From Bacillota bacterium (GTDB lineage Bacteria > Bacillota > Clostridia > Acetivibrionales > DSM-1351), in the NCBI GenBank assembly GCA_023441625.1, contig JAEZOA010000090.1:1-25595 (forward strand): a stretch of DNA of 25,595 bases, written 5' to 3'. Shown piece by piece: positions 14,524 through 21,952 of the stretch. How positions within the stretch are numbered: position 1 is the stretch's first letter; the number at the start of each line of letters is the position of its first letter. The position numbers and the translations under genes were made by a program. Under the pieces are notes generated by a model. The model made no database searches. It had not been told where the DNA came from and was given only the letters and a program-made list of their open reading frames with translations.

Positions 14524-17181
14524 ATGTGGTTTTCAAAATCGCGGGTAGAAATATTGAATGATCTTAATGTTAATCAAGCAATAGGTCTTTCGAGTCAAGA
14601 GGCTAAAGCTAGACTTGAAAAATATGGTCTCAACAAGCTCAAAAGCAAACCGAAAAAAAGCTTATTTTCTATGTTTTTTGATCAACTTAAGGACATGCTT
14701 ATCTATATCCTTTTAGCTGCAGCAGCAATTACTATTGCAATTGGAGAGTATGTAGATGCAGTTATTATTCTATTAGTAGTTATTTTAAATGCAGTAATTG
14801 GAGTAGCTCAGGAATACAAAGCTGGAAAAGCAATAGAAGCTCTTCAAAAGATGACAACTCCGAAAGCTCTTGTCAGACGTGATGGGGAAGTAAAAGAAAT
14901 CAATTCCGAAGAAATAGTTCTAGGTGATATTATCATATTGGATGCTGGTAGATTTGTACCTGCCGACTTAAGACTTATAGAGAGTGCTAATCTCCAGATT
15001 GAGGAATCAGCGCTTACCGGAGAATCGGTTCCTTCAGATAAAAATGCAAATGTTATTTTTGAAGATCCAAAAACTCCTATAGGTGATAAATCCAATATGG
15101 CATTTATGTCTACACTTACTACCTATGGCAGAGGTGAAGGCATTGTCGTAGGAACAGCTATGGATACAGAAATAGGTAAAATAGCAAAAATTCTTGATGA
15201 AGATAACGATGAAATGACTCCTTTACAAAAAAGATTAGACGAGCTTGGCAGAATCCTTGGCTTTATATGTATAGGCATATGTGTATTGATATTTGTGGTT
15301 GCAATAATACAGAAAAGACCTTTATTTGATATGTTTTTAACGGCTATAAGTCTTGCAGTAGCAGCGATTCCTGAAGGCCTAGCAGCTATAGTTGCCATAG
15401 TTCTGGCGCTTGGTGTTACAAAAATGTCAAAGATTAATGCTATAGTTAAAAAGCTTCCTGCGGTTGAAACACTGGGCTGTGTTAATATTATATGTTCTGA
15501 TAAGACCGGTACACTGACACAGAATAAAATGACAGTTGTCAAGCACTACACACTTAATAATTTGAAAGAAGTACCTCAGGCACAAGATACATTGAGTGCC
15601 TTAAAAGATGAAGGCGAGTTGATTAGGACACTTGTCTTATGCTCTGATGCCACATATGAAAATGAACAGGGTACAGGTGACCCTACTGAAATAGCTTTAA
15701 TAGTTTTAGGAAATAGATATAACCTTACCAAAACAGCTCTAAACAAAATAAATAAGAGGGTTTCAGAAAAACCCTTCGATTCTGACAGAAAACTAATGTC
15801 TACTCTTAATGAAGAAGGAAATGGATATAGAGTTCATACAAAAGGGGCAATTGATAATTTGTTAAAAATTTGCAGCAGTGCCCTTATAGACGGAAAGATA
15901 GTTCCATTGACTGAGGAATTAAAGGCAGACTTTCTAAGAGTAACTGAACAGATGTCAAACGATGCTCTTAGAGTTCTTGGAGCAGCTTTCAAGGATACGA
16001 AGAATATAATTGAACCTGATGAGATGGAAAAGGATTTAACGATAATTGGACTAGTTGGTATGATTGATCCTCCAAGACTAGAAGTAAAGGATTCCATAAC
16101 AGAAGCAAAAATGGCAGGTATTACACCTATAATGATTACTGGAGACCATAAAAATACAGCATTTGCCATTGCAAAGGAATTAGGAATTGCAGACTCACTA
16201 GAACAGAGTATCACTGGTACTGAAATAGATGAACTGACAGATGAGGAATTCTCCAATCAAATTAATAATTACAGAGTGTTTGCCAGAGTATCGCCAGAAC
16301 ATAAGGTTAAGATAGTTAGAGCCTTTAAAGCACATGGGAATATAGTATCTATGACTGGTGATGGTGTAAATGATGCTCCTTCATTAAAATATGCTGATAT
16401 TGGTGTTGCAATGGGTATAACTGGAACTGATGTTTCCAAAGGTGCCAGCGATATGATATTAACGGATGATAATTTCTCAACAATTGTAAATGCCATTGAA
16501 GAAGGAAGAAATATTTATAATAATATAAAGAAAGCTGTCATATTCTTATTATCCTGTAACTTAGGAGAAGTTATTACAGTATTTGCATCTATATTATTCT
16601 ATTGGCCTGTCCCATTGATACCAACTCAGATCCTTTGGATAAATTTAATAACTGATACATTACCTGCGATAGCACTTGGTTTGGACCCTGGTGATAAGGA
16701 TGTTATGAAAAAGAAGCCAAGAAACCCCAAAGAAAGTTTCTTTGCACATGGAGCAGGGATGAGAGCAATTATTGGTGGTACATTGATAGGTATATTAACT
16801 TTAGTAGCCTTCTGGGCGGGATTGAATGAACACGGCTATAATCTTGGTGCAAGCAATATACCAGAAGAGGTTCTAACCTATGCTAGAACAATGTCCTTCA
16901 TAGTACTTGCTACTTCACAGTTATTCTTTGCATTTACAATGAGAAACTCTTACAAGTCAATATTTAAAATTGGTGTATTCTCTAATATGTACTTGGTAGG
17001 TGCAACTATTGTGGGATTCATACTACAAGTTATATGTATCTCCGTACCATTCTTAGCAAATGCATTTGGTATGCAAAATTTGAGCTTGGGAGATTGGGAT
17101 TTAGTAATTGTATTGGCATTAATTCCGGTAATTGTTAATGAAATAATTAAATTTTTTATGAAAAAATCTGAAAGTAAATAA
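14524..17181 (+). CDS. Calcium-translocating P-type ATPase, PMCA/SERCA-like (P2-type)
   Basis: 885 residues, usual for bacterial Ca2+ P-type ATPases that export Ca2+ across the cytoplasmic membrane. The N-terminal cation-ATPase domain contains GLSSQEAKARLEKYGLN. Further motifs are the A-domain TGES (165-168), M4 IPEGLAAIVAIVLALG with the ion-site Glu, the phosphorylation site SDKTGTLTQ (Asp326), KGA in the N-domain, the hinge TGDGVNDAPS (about 611-620), and M6 LITDTLPAIALG with ion-site Asn/Asp. The second half adds four membrane segments (cation_ATPase_C). There are no N-terminal heavy-metal CxxC motifs. Start ATG 14524 has AAAGGTG 7 bases upstream. The gene has its own consensus promoter divergent from the aldolase operon, so it is probably an independent unit. 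It is not obviously linked to the flanking catabolic genes. Confidence 0.95.
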   Translation: MWFSKSRVEILNDLNVNQAIGLSSQEAKARLEKYGLNKLKSKPKKSLFSMFFDQLKDMLIYILLAAAAITIAIGEYVDAVIILLVVILNAVIGVAQEYKAGKAIEALQKMTTPKALVRRDGEVKEINSEEIVLGDIIILDAGRFVPADLRLIESANLQIEESALTGESVPSDKNANVIFEDPKTPIGDKSNMAFMSTLTTYGRGEGIVVGTAMDTEIGKIAKILDEDNDEMTPLQKRLDELGRILGFICIGICVLIFVVAIIQKRPLFDMFLTAISLAVAAIPEGLAAIVAIVLALGVTKMSKINAIVKKLPAVETLGCVNIICSDKTGTLTQNKMTVVKHYTLNNLKEVPQAQDTLSALKDEGELIRTLVLCSDATYENEQGTGDPTEIALIVLGNRYNLTKTALNKINKRVSEKPFDSDRKLMSTLNEEGNGYRVHTKGAIDNLLKICSSALIDGKIVPLTEELKADFLRVTEQMSNDALRVLGAAFKDTKNIIEPDEMEKDLTIIGLVGMIDPPRLEVKDSITEAKMAGITPIMITGDHKNTAFAIAKELGIADSLEQSITGTEIDELTDEEFSNQINNYRVFARVSPEHKVKIVRAFKAHGNIVSMTGDGVNDAPSLKYADIGVAMGITGTDVSKGASDMILTDDNFSTIVNAIEEGRNIYNNIKKAVIFLLSCNLGEVITVFASILFYWPVPLIPTQILWINLITDTLPAIALGLDPGDKDVMKKKPRNPKESFFAHGAGMRAIIGGTLIGILTLVAFWAGLNEHGYNLGASNIPEEVLTYARTMSFIVLATSQLFFAFTMRNSYKSIFKIGVFSNMYLVGATIVGFILQVICISVPFLANAFGMQNLSLGDWDLVIVLALIPVIVNEIIKFFMKKSESK

Positions 17182-17200
17182 ATATGAATCTTTATTTGCT

Positions 17201-17225
17201 AATGTTGGTATAAGAATACCACATT
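17201..17225. promoter_or_regulatory. Hairpin/dyad TGGTAT-AAGA-ATACCA upstream of dhaK
   Basis: TGGTAT (17206-17211) and ATACCA (17216-17221) are perfect arms; with one bulge the pairing extends to AATG/CATT (17201-17225). There is no T-run, so it reads better as an operator for the nearby LacI-type regulator, or as a leader structure, than as a terminator of the ATPase gene. The half-site TGGTATA also occurs at 18994-19000 upstream of lacI. Confidence 0.4.
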
Positions 17226-17287
17226 GTAAGGTTAAAAACTAAAGTATCCAAATAAATACAAATTAAAAAAAGAAAGGGAAATCCTAT

Positions 17288-18298
17288 ATGAAAAAAATTA
17301 TAAATAAACCTGAAAACTTTATTAACGAGATGTTGGAAGGTATTTATCTCGCTCATCCTGAAAAGGTTAAATGCGTCGAGGATGATTTAAGATGTTTGGT
17401 CACTACAGTAAAAAAGAATGGTAAGGTTGGAATTGCAACCGGGGGTGGGAGTGGACATCTACCATTGTTCTTAGGCTATGTTGGTGAAGGAATGCTGGAT
17501 GGCTGCTGTGTTGGAGATGTATTCCAATCCCCAAGTGCTGAACAGATGCTTGCTGTAACTAAAACTATTGATTCGGGTGCAGGAGTATTATATATTTACG
17601 GAAATTACAATGGTGATATATTCAACTTTGATATGGCAGCTGAAATGGCTGACTTTGAGGAATCAATCAGGGTTGAATCCGTAGTAGCTGGTGAGGATGT
17701 TGCATCTGCAGCGCCAAGCGTTCCCGGTGACCCAAATCGCAGACGTGGAGTTGCGGGAATCTTCTTTGTATTTAAGTGTGCAGGAGCAGCAGCTGATAAG
17801 ATGATGTCACTAGATGAAGTTAAACGTATTGCACTCAAGGTCTGTGATAACGTACGTACGATGGGGGTGGCTCTTTCACCTTGTACTGTTCCTCGTGTTG
17901 GACGTCCAAGCTTTGAAATTGCAGATGATGAGATGGAGATAGGAATGGGTATTCATGGCGAAACAGGTATACGCAGAGGAAAACTATTGCCTGCAGATGA
18001 TATTGTTAATGAGATGATGGAACCAATAATTAATGATATTCCATATGTTTCAGGTGATGAGGTAGCTGTTCTGATTAATGGTCTTGGCGCCACACCTCTC
18101 GAAGAACAATATGTTGTATACCGCCGAGTTAATCAAATTCTTACAGAGCGTGGTATCCGTGTATATAAAACGTATGTGGGTGAGTATGCAACTGCTATGG
18201 AAATGGCAGGAGTATCAATTTCTTTGCTTAAATTGGATGATGAACTAAAAGATTTATTGTCACACCCTGCTTGTACGCCGTTTTTTGTACAAAAATAA
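17288..18298 (+). CDS. dhaK: Dihydroxyacetone kinase subunit DhaK (DhaK-like ketose kinase, substrate-binding subunit)
   Basis: 336 residues, full length for a stand-alone DhaK. The subunit covalently binds a short ketose through His and passes it to the kinase partner for phosphorylation. Key residues are present: GGGSGHLP (52-59) with the substrate-loop His57, NYNGD (106-110) with Asp110, and MGIHGETG (220-227), where His223 matches the hemiaminal-forming His of E. coli DhaK. The N-terminal KKIINKPENFINEMLEGI is typical. Start ATG 17288 has AAAGGG 9 bases upstream. dhaL follows after 23 bases and a LacI regulator after that. No PTS-type DhaM is present in the window, so the phosphate source (PEP via a remote DhaM, or ATP) is open. 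Homologues also act on other short ketoses such as erythrulose, so dihydroxyacetone itself is not certain. Confidence 0.93.
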   Translation: MKKIINKPENFINEMLEGIYLAHPEKVKCVEDDLRCLVTTVKKNGKVGIATGGGSGHLPLFLGYVGEGMLDGCCVGDVFQSPSAEQMLAVTKTIDSGAGVLYIYGNYNGDIFNFDMAAEMADFEESIRVESVVAGEDVASAAPSVPGDPNRRRGVAGIFFVFKCAGAAADKMMSLDEVKRIALKVCDNVRTMGVALSPCTVPRVGRPSFEIADDEMEIGMGIHGETGIRRGKLLPADDIVNEMMEPIINDIPYVSGDEVAVLINGLGATPLEEQYVVYRRVNQILTERGIRVYKTYVGEYATAMEMAGVSISLLKLDDELKDLLSHPACTPFFVQK

Positions 18299-18321
18299 TT
18301 TCTTAACAGGAGGAAATCATT

Positions 18322-18957
18322 GTGTTATTAACAACAAAGGAATTAAAAGGACTCTTTGTAGCATGGTCAGAAAGCATGAAGGAAAATAAAGAATATTTAA
18401 TAAATTTAGATAGTGTTGTTGGTGATGGAGATCTAGGGCTTACAATGGCTGATGGCTTCGAGGCCGCAGCTAAGAGCGCTATGGAGAATGAAACAAATGA
18501 TATTGGTAAATTATTCTACTTTGCAGGAAAGGCGATGTCAGTTGCTGTACCGTCTACGATGGGTACATTAATGGCATCAGGTTTAATGGAGATTGGTAAA
18601 AATCTAAAAAATCAGTCTGAATTTGAACTGCATCGTATAGGATTGATATTTGAATATTATATGAATGGTGTTATGGCACGTGGAAAAGCGAAGATAGGGG
18701 ATAAAACATTTATTGATGGTTTAAATCCTGCTGTAAAGGCTCTCGAATCAGTCTCAGAAAATGCTGATATGGCTAAAGTACTAAATAATGCAGCTAGTGC
18801 AGCAGCTGAGGGTGCCAATAATACAACTACAATGGTTGCAGTTCACGGACGTTCTGCTATTCGTGGTGAACAATCAAGAACATTGCTTGATCCAGGAGCA
18901 GTGGTTGCTAAAATCTTGGTTGAAACTGCAAGTAAATATTTAATAGGTTTATTATAA
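18322..18957 (+). CDS. dhaL: Dihydroxyacetone kinase subunit DhaL (nucleotide-binding subunit)
   Basis: 211 residues, the standard DhaL length. The nucleotide- and Mg-binding acidic cluster is intact: D30-x4-D35-x-D37 in LDSVVGDGDLGLTM. Further conserved parts are the helix-capping GTLMASGLMEIGK, GDKTFIDGLNPA and the C-terminal GRSAIRGEQSRTLLDPGA. Together with DhaK it forms the ketose kinase; in PTS-type systems its bound ADP is phosphorylated by DhaM, while in ATP-type kinases this domain binds ATP. Start is GTG 18322, 8 bases after AGGAGG. It is co-transcribed with dhaK. Confidence 0.93.
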   Translation: MLLTTKELKGLFVAWSESMKENKEYLINLDSVVGDGDLGLTMADGFEAAAKSAMENETNDIGKLFYFAGKAMSVAVPSTMGTLMASGLMEIGKNLKNQSEFELHRIGLIFEYYMNGVMARGKAKIGDKTFIDGLNPAVKALESVSENADMAKVLNNAASAAAEGANNTTTMVAVHGRSAIRGEQSRTLLDPGAVVAKILVETASKYLIGLL

Positions 18958-18988
18958 AAAATAGCTATTTGTGGTGAAGACAAGCTTG

Positions 18989-19012
18989 AATTATGGTATA
19001 CTAAACATAATT
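18989..19012 (+). promoter_or_regulatory. Extended -10 promoter overlapped by a dyad upstream of lacI (probable autoregulation)
   Basis: AATTATG (18989-18995) and CATAATT (19006-19012) are perfect 7-bp arms around 10 bases. The -10 element TATACT (18997-19002), with an upstream TG (extended -10), lies inside the dyad; the -35 is poor. A repressor bound here would block its own gene. It begins 31 bases past the dhaL stop. Confidence 0.45.
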
Positions 19013-19038
19013 GTAAATTACTTTTAGGTGGTAAATGT

Positions 19039-20058
19039 ATGACTTTAAAGGAAATAGCTTTAGCTTTAAATGTATCGCCGTCTACTGTGTCGATGGTGCT
19101 TAATCAAAAGGATGGTGTAAGTGCAGATACTCGTAGTAGAGTATTGGATATGCTTAGTAAAAACGGATATACAGTATCTGCACAGAGTAAAACTTCTGCA
19201 AAAGGTGGGAGTATACGGTTTTTAAAATATACTAAGCACTCTTTACTTGTTGATGGTAATGCAGGTTTTGTTGCTTCAATTATAGATTCTGCTGAAAGAG
19301 AAGCACGCAGAAGGGGTTTTAATTTTGTAATAACCTCTTTCGGTGAAGATATGATTCACGAAGTTTTTGATATGTTACTGAAAGATCCTCTTGATGGTGT
19401 TATTGTATTGGGAACCGAGCTAGAGCCTAAATATTATCATTATATGGATAGCATGAATGTTCCTTTTGTAGTAGTGGACAATCATCTTGGATTTTATGCT
19501 GCTGACAGTGTTGTGATGAATAATGAGGATATTGTTTATATGGCTATAGAGCATCTCGTTCAATTAGGCCATAAAAACATTGGATATTTACACAGTAATG
19601 TTGAAATCGAAAATTTTCAGGAGCGCTATTCTGCATATTTAAAAGCTATTAAGCAATTTGGACTAGAGTATAATCCAAAATATGTTTATAGTGTTGGTGT
19701 TACAATGAAGAATTCACATGAAAGTGTGAGTAAGCTACTTGATAACAATACAGATTTTCCATCAGCTATTTTTGCTGATAATGACACTATTGCAATTGGT
19801 GCTATGAAGGCTCTAAAAAGTAAGGGGTACAATATTCCGGATGATATATCTATTATAGGATTTGATGATATCCCATTTTGTGTAATGGCTGATCCACCTC
19901 TTACAACTATGCGTGTTCCTACAGAAGACATAGGGGTTTGGTCTGTACGTCGTCTACATTATCGTATAAATCATCCAAATGCACCTGTTACAAAGTTACA
20001 GTTTGGTGGAAAGCTTATTTGTAGAGAAAGTACAAAAATTATCAGAAATAGTATTTAA
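19039..20058 (+). CDS. LacI/PurR-family transcriptional regulator
   Basis: 339 residues. The N-terminal helix-turn-helix (TLKEIALALNVSPSTVSMVL) and hinge-proximal region VSADTRSRVLDMLSKNGY are typical of LacI repressors. A periplasmic-binding-protein-like effector domain runs from about residue 55: GFVASIIDSAEREARRRGF, DPLDGVIVLGTEL, VPFVVVDNH, HKNIGYLHSN, PSAIFADNDTIAIGAMKAL and SIIGFDDIPF. Such proteins bind a sugar or metabolite and release DNA. Start ATG 19039 has AGGTGG 7 bases upstream. It follows dhaL by 81 bases, so the likely target is dhaKL and perhaps the aldolase-tct operon. The stretch 19876-19995 has a diverged inverted partial copy at 2244-2363. A strong terminator follows. Confidence 0.93.
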   Translation: MTLKEIALALNVSPSTVSMVLNQKDGVSADTRSRVLDMLSKNGYTVSAQSKTSAKGGSIRFLKYTKHSLLVDGNAGFVASIIDSAEREARRRGFNFVITSFGEDMIHEVFDMLLKDPLDGVIVLGTELEPKYYHYMDSMNVPFVVVDNHLGFYAADSVVMNNEDIVYMAIEHLVQLGHKNIGYLHSNVEIENFQERYSAYLKAIKQFGLEYNPKYVYSVGVTMKNSHESVSKLLDNNTDFPSAIFADNDTIAIGAMKALKSKGYNIPDDISIIGFDDIPFCVMADPPLTTMRVPTEDIGVWSVRRLHYRINHPNAPVTKLQFGGKLICRESTKIIRNSI

Positions 20059-20121
20059 TTTATTGTGATAGGAAAATTATAATTGTAGTAAAATTGTAAT
20101 GCACAGGATAATTACAAAAGT

Positions 20122-20160
20122 CCAGCGGTTAAATGTCATTAGCCAACTGGCTTTTTTTTT
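20122..20160 (+). terminator. Intrinsic terminator after lacI
   Basis: CCAG...GGTTAA (20122-20132) pairs with TTAGCC...CTGG (20139-20150) with a small internal loop, followed by a run of nine or more T. It lies 63 bases past the lacI stop. Confidence 0.85.
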
Positions 20161-20454
20161 GTAGTATTTCTCGTAAGCTTTCAAAATCTGACAATGCTTG
20201 GCAAAGCTAATTTTGTTTTGTAAGAATAAAATTCGTGCAAGACAAGTTTATTGATTTACACATGCCGGACTAGAAAAAGCGTGGAATTTATATAATTTTG
20301 TAAGTGTTCGTCTATTATTGACTAAAAAATCAAGGCTAGTAATGGTAAATAATTAAAAATTATTGTATAATTAGCAAAGACTAAGTTGCTGAAAAAGATG
20401 GGGTCAAGGTACGGGAGGCATATATGAAGCATTTGTACTGGAAAAAGGGGTGTA
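20161..20454. other. Intergenic region before the GHKL kinase; possible tail of a lost upstream gene
   Basis: No complete gene is present. A dyad AATAATT-AAA-AATTATT overlaps 20348-20364, next to a -10-like TATAAT (20366-20371). Just before the kinase, a plus-strand frame from 20393 reads GIYEAFVLEKGV and stops at TAG 20453-20455, three bases before the kinase ATG. This is where a LytTR response-regulator gene would normally end in such two-component operons. Only about 20 codons exist, so the link is suggestive at best. Confidence 0.4.
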
Positions 20455-20457
20455 GTG

Positions 20458-21810
20458 ATGGCTGTTTTTTCAAGTTTTTTAATATGTATGACCATCCTGT
20501 TTGGCATTTGTGCTCAGATGCTTCTTTTAGATGTCCGTATCAAAAACCTTAAAGGTACCCATCGTATGTTTTTCGTGGTTGGTAATCTGCTGGTTCTAGC
20601 CGCGAATATGTCACTTTCACTGGTTTTGACAGTGTACCAGCACATGAAGCTCTATGTACTGCTTATTCATATTCCAATCTTTTTAATTTTTTGGATTACG
20701 ACCAAAACCTCTGCTATAAAAGTAATTTTTGCCCTGTTTACCGCAGTTTTTTTGATTTATCCCGCAAGTATGGTACTGACCATCATTTCACATACTGCGA
20801 AGTGGCTTTATCCGACAGGGTTTTATATTTTAGGCATAGTAGTGTGTGCGATTGTGCTGCTGATTATTTACCGCTTTTTTAAAATAAATTTCAATTATTT
20901 AATCAAAAACTATAACGGACTTAGTTTTATAAAGCTTTGCCTTCTTCCGTTAGCGTATTATATAGCTAACTACTGGCTGGGAATGTATAACTATGCCGGT
21001 GTTAAGTCTATAGGAGTTTTTAATCTGCGTATTCTTATTTTTATAATCACACTTATTGCTTATGCTCTAATTTTGGATATCGCAAAATCCGCCCGTGAAA
21101 AGGAAGCCTTGCAGGGAGTAAAGATAGCTTTATCCTTACTGCTAGAGAGTGCAGATCAGCAGTTGTCTGCACTGCATGCAACACAGGAGCAGGCCGCTGT
21201 ATACCGCCACGACATGAGGCATCATCTGGCCCTGATTGGTGGGTATCTTGCTGAGGGAGATCTTGAAAAAGCGCAGAAATATGTAAAGCTTACACAGGAG
21301 GATATCGAGGGTATCACCCCAAAACGTTATTGTGAGAATAATACCGTCAATCTGATTTTGTCCTTCTTTGCTACGAAAGCAAAAAAAAATGGTGTTATTT
21401 TTTCAGTTAATGCCCAGCTGCCGCAGTCTCTTTCTATCTCCGAAACAGAGCTTTGCGCCCTGTTGTCAAACGGCTTGGAAAATGCCATAGAAGCCGCCGC
21501 ACAGGTTGCTGATGAACAATTCAGAAAAGTAGGAATCAGCTGCCAAACCCACAAGGGCAATTTACTTATTCTTATAGAAAACAGCTTTGCAGGTAAGGTG
21601 GTAATGGAGAATGGCTTGCCGCAAAGCCACCGAGAGGGGCATGGCTTTGGGGCTAAAAGCATGGACATGATTGCTGAAAAATACAACGGTTACTGCTCCT
21701 TTGAGACAAAAGGAGAGATATTTATCATGAGAATTGTGCTGCCGCTAAAAAACATTTCACGCCGTTTTAATGACATTTCGTACCAAAATAATTTTAATAG
21801 TTCGATTTAG
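20458..21810 (+). CDS. Sensor histidine kinase with GHKL ATPase domain (Agr/LytS-like), orphan
   Basis: About 450 residues. Six to seven hydrophobic segments span roughly residues 1-215 (for example LICMTILFGICAQMLLL and ILIFIITLIAYALIL). A coiled stretch with the phosphoacceptor box AVYRHDMRHHLALIGGY follows (His251 is the likely site). The GHKL catalytic domain has the N box (LSNGLENAIEAA), ILIENSF and the G box (GHGFGAKSMDMIAEKY). Kinases of this class sense peptides or cell-surface signals and phosphorylate LytTR response regulators. None is adjacent here, and no signal-peptide gene was found. Start ATG 20458 is preferred over GTG 20455, because AGGGGTG is 5 bases upstream of the ATG. The C-terminal tail after IVLPLK runs about 20 residues further than the fold needs. 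Its base composition is less AT-rich than the dha region. Confidence 0.92.
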   Translation: MAVFSSFLICMTILFGICAQMLLLDVRIKNLKGTHRMFFVVGNLLVLAANMSLSLVLTVYQHMKLYVLLIHIPIFLIFWITTKTSAIKVIFALFTAVFLIYPASMVLTIISHTAKWLYPTGFYILGIVVCAIVLLIIYRFFKINFNYLIKNYNGLSFIKLCLLPLAYYIANYWLGMYNYAGVKSIGVFNLRILIFIITLIAYALILDIAKSAREKEALQGVKIALSLLLESADQQLSALHATQEQAAVYRHDMRHHLALIGGYLAEGDLEKAQKYVKLTQEDIEGITPKRYCENNTVNLILSFFATKAKKNGVIFSVNAQLPQSLSISETELCALLSNGLENAIEAAAQVADEQFRKVGISCQTHKGNLLILIENSFAGKVVMENGLPQSHREGHGFGAKSMDMIAEKYNGYCSFETKGEIFIMRIVLPLKNISRRFNDISYQNNFNSSI

Positions 21811-21853
21811 AGATATAATTAAGGTTGAAAGAACTACAATAAACAAAAAAATG

Positions 21854-21911
21854 TGGACCGAGTCCATGCCAGTACTTTAATGGAGTTTTGTGCCAAATGC
21901 GGGGCATGGAC
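21854..21911 (+). other. Mutually exclusive hairpins in the leader of the WG-repeat gene
   Basis: GTCCATGCC (21862-21870) pairs with GGCATGGAC (21903-21911) as a 9-bp stem with a 32-base loop. The GTCCA of the left arm can instead pair with TGGAC at 21854-21858 across a 3-base loop. The two folds cannot coexist. The element ends about 40 bases before the WG-repeat gene start. Confidence 0.45.
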
Positions 21912-21915
21912 ATAA
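21880..21915 (+). pseudogene. Eleven-codon remnant resembling the start of a zinc-ribbon protein
   Basis: ATG at 21880 begins MEFCAKCGAWT then TAA. The FCxxCGA pattern is the hallmark opening of zinc-ribbon (zinc_ribbon_2 type) proteins common in Clostridia. No second Cys pair follows and there is no ribosome site, so it is at most a remnant, or a chance match inside the hairpin loop. Confidence 0.3.
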
Positions 21916-21952
21916 TTATGATTAATATTTATGAGAGAAAGGGGACAGTAAT

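Noticed and set aside
20424..20552. 42-codon frame beginning MKHLYWKKGCSDG after GGGAGG, overlapping the kinase start
   Set aside because: It has a good ribosome site but overlaps the kinase gene by nearly 100 bases in another frame and has no family match; the alternative frame ending at 20455 fits an upstream gene tail better.
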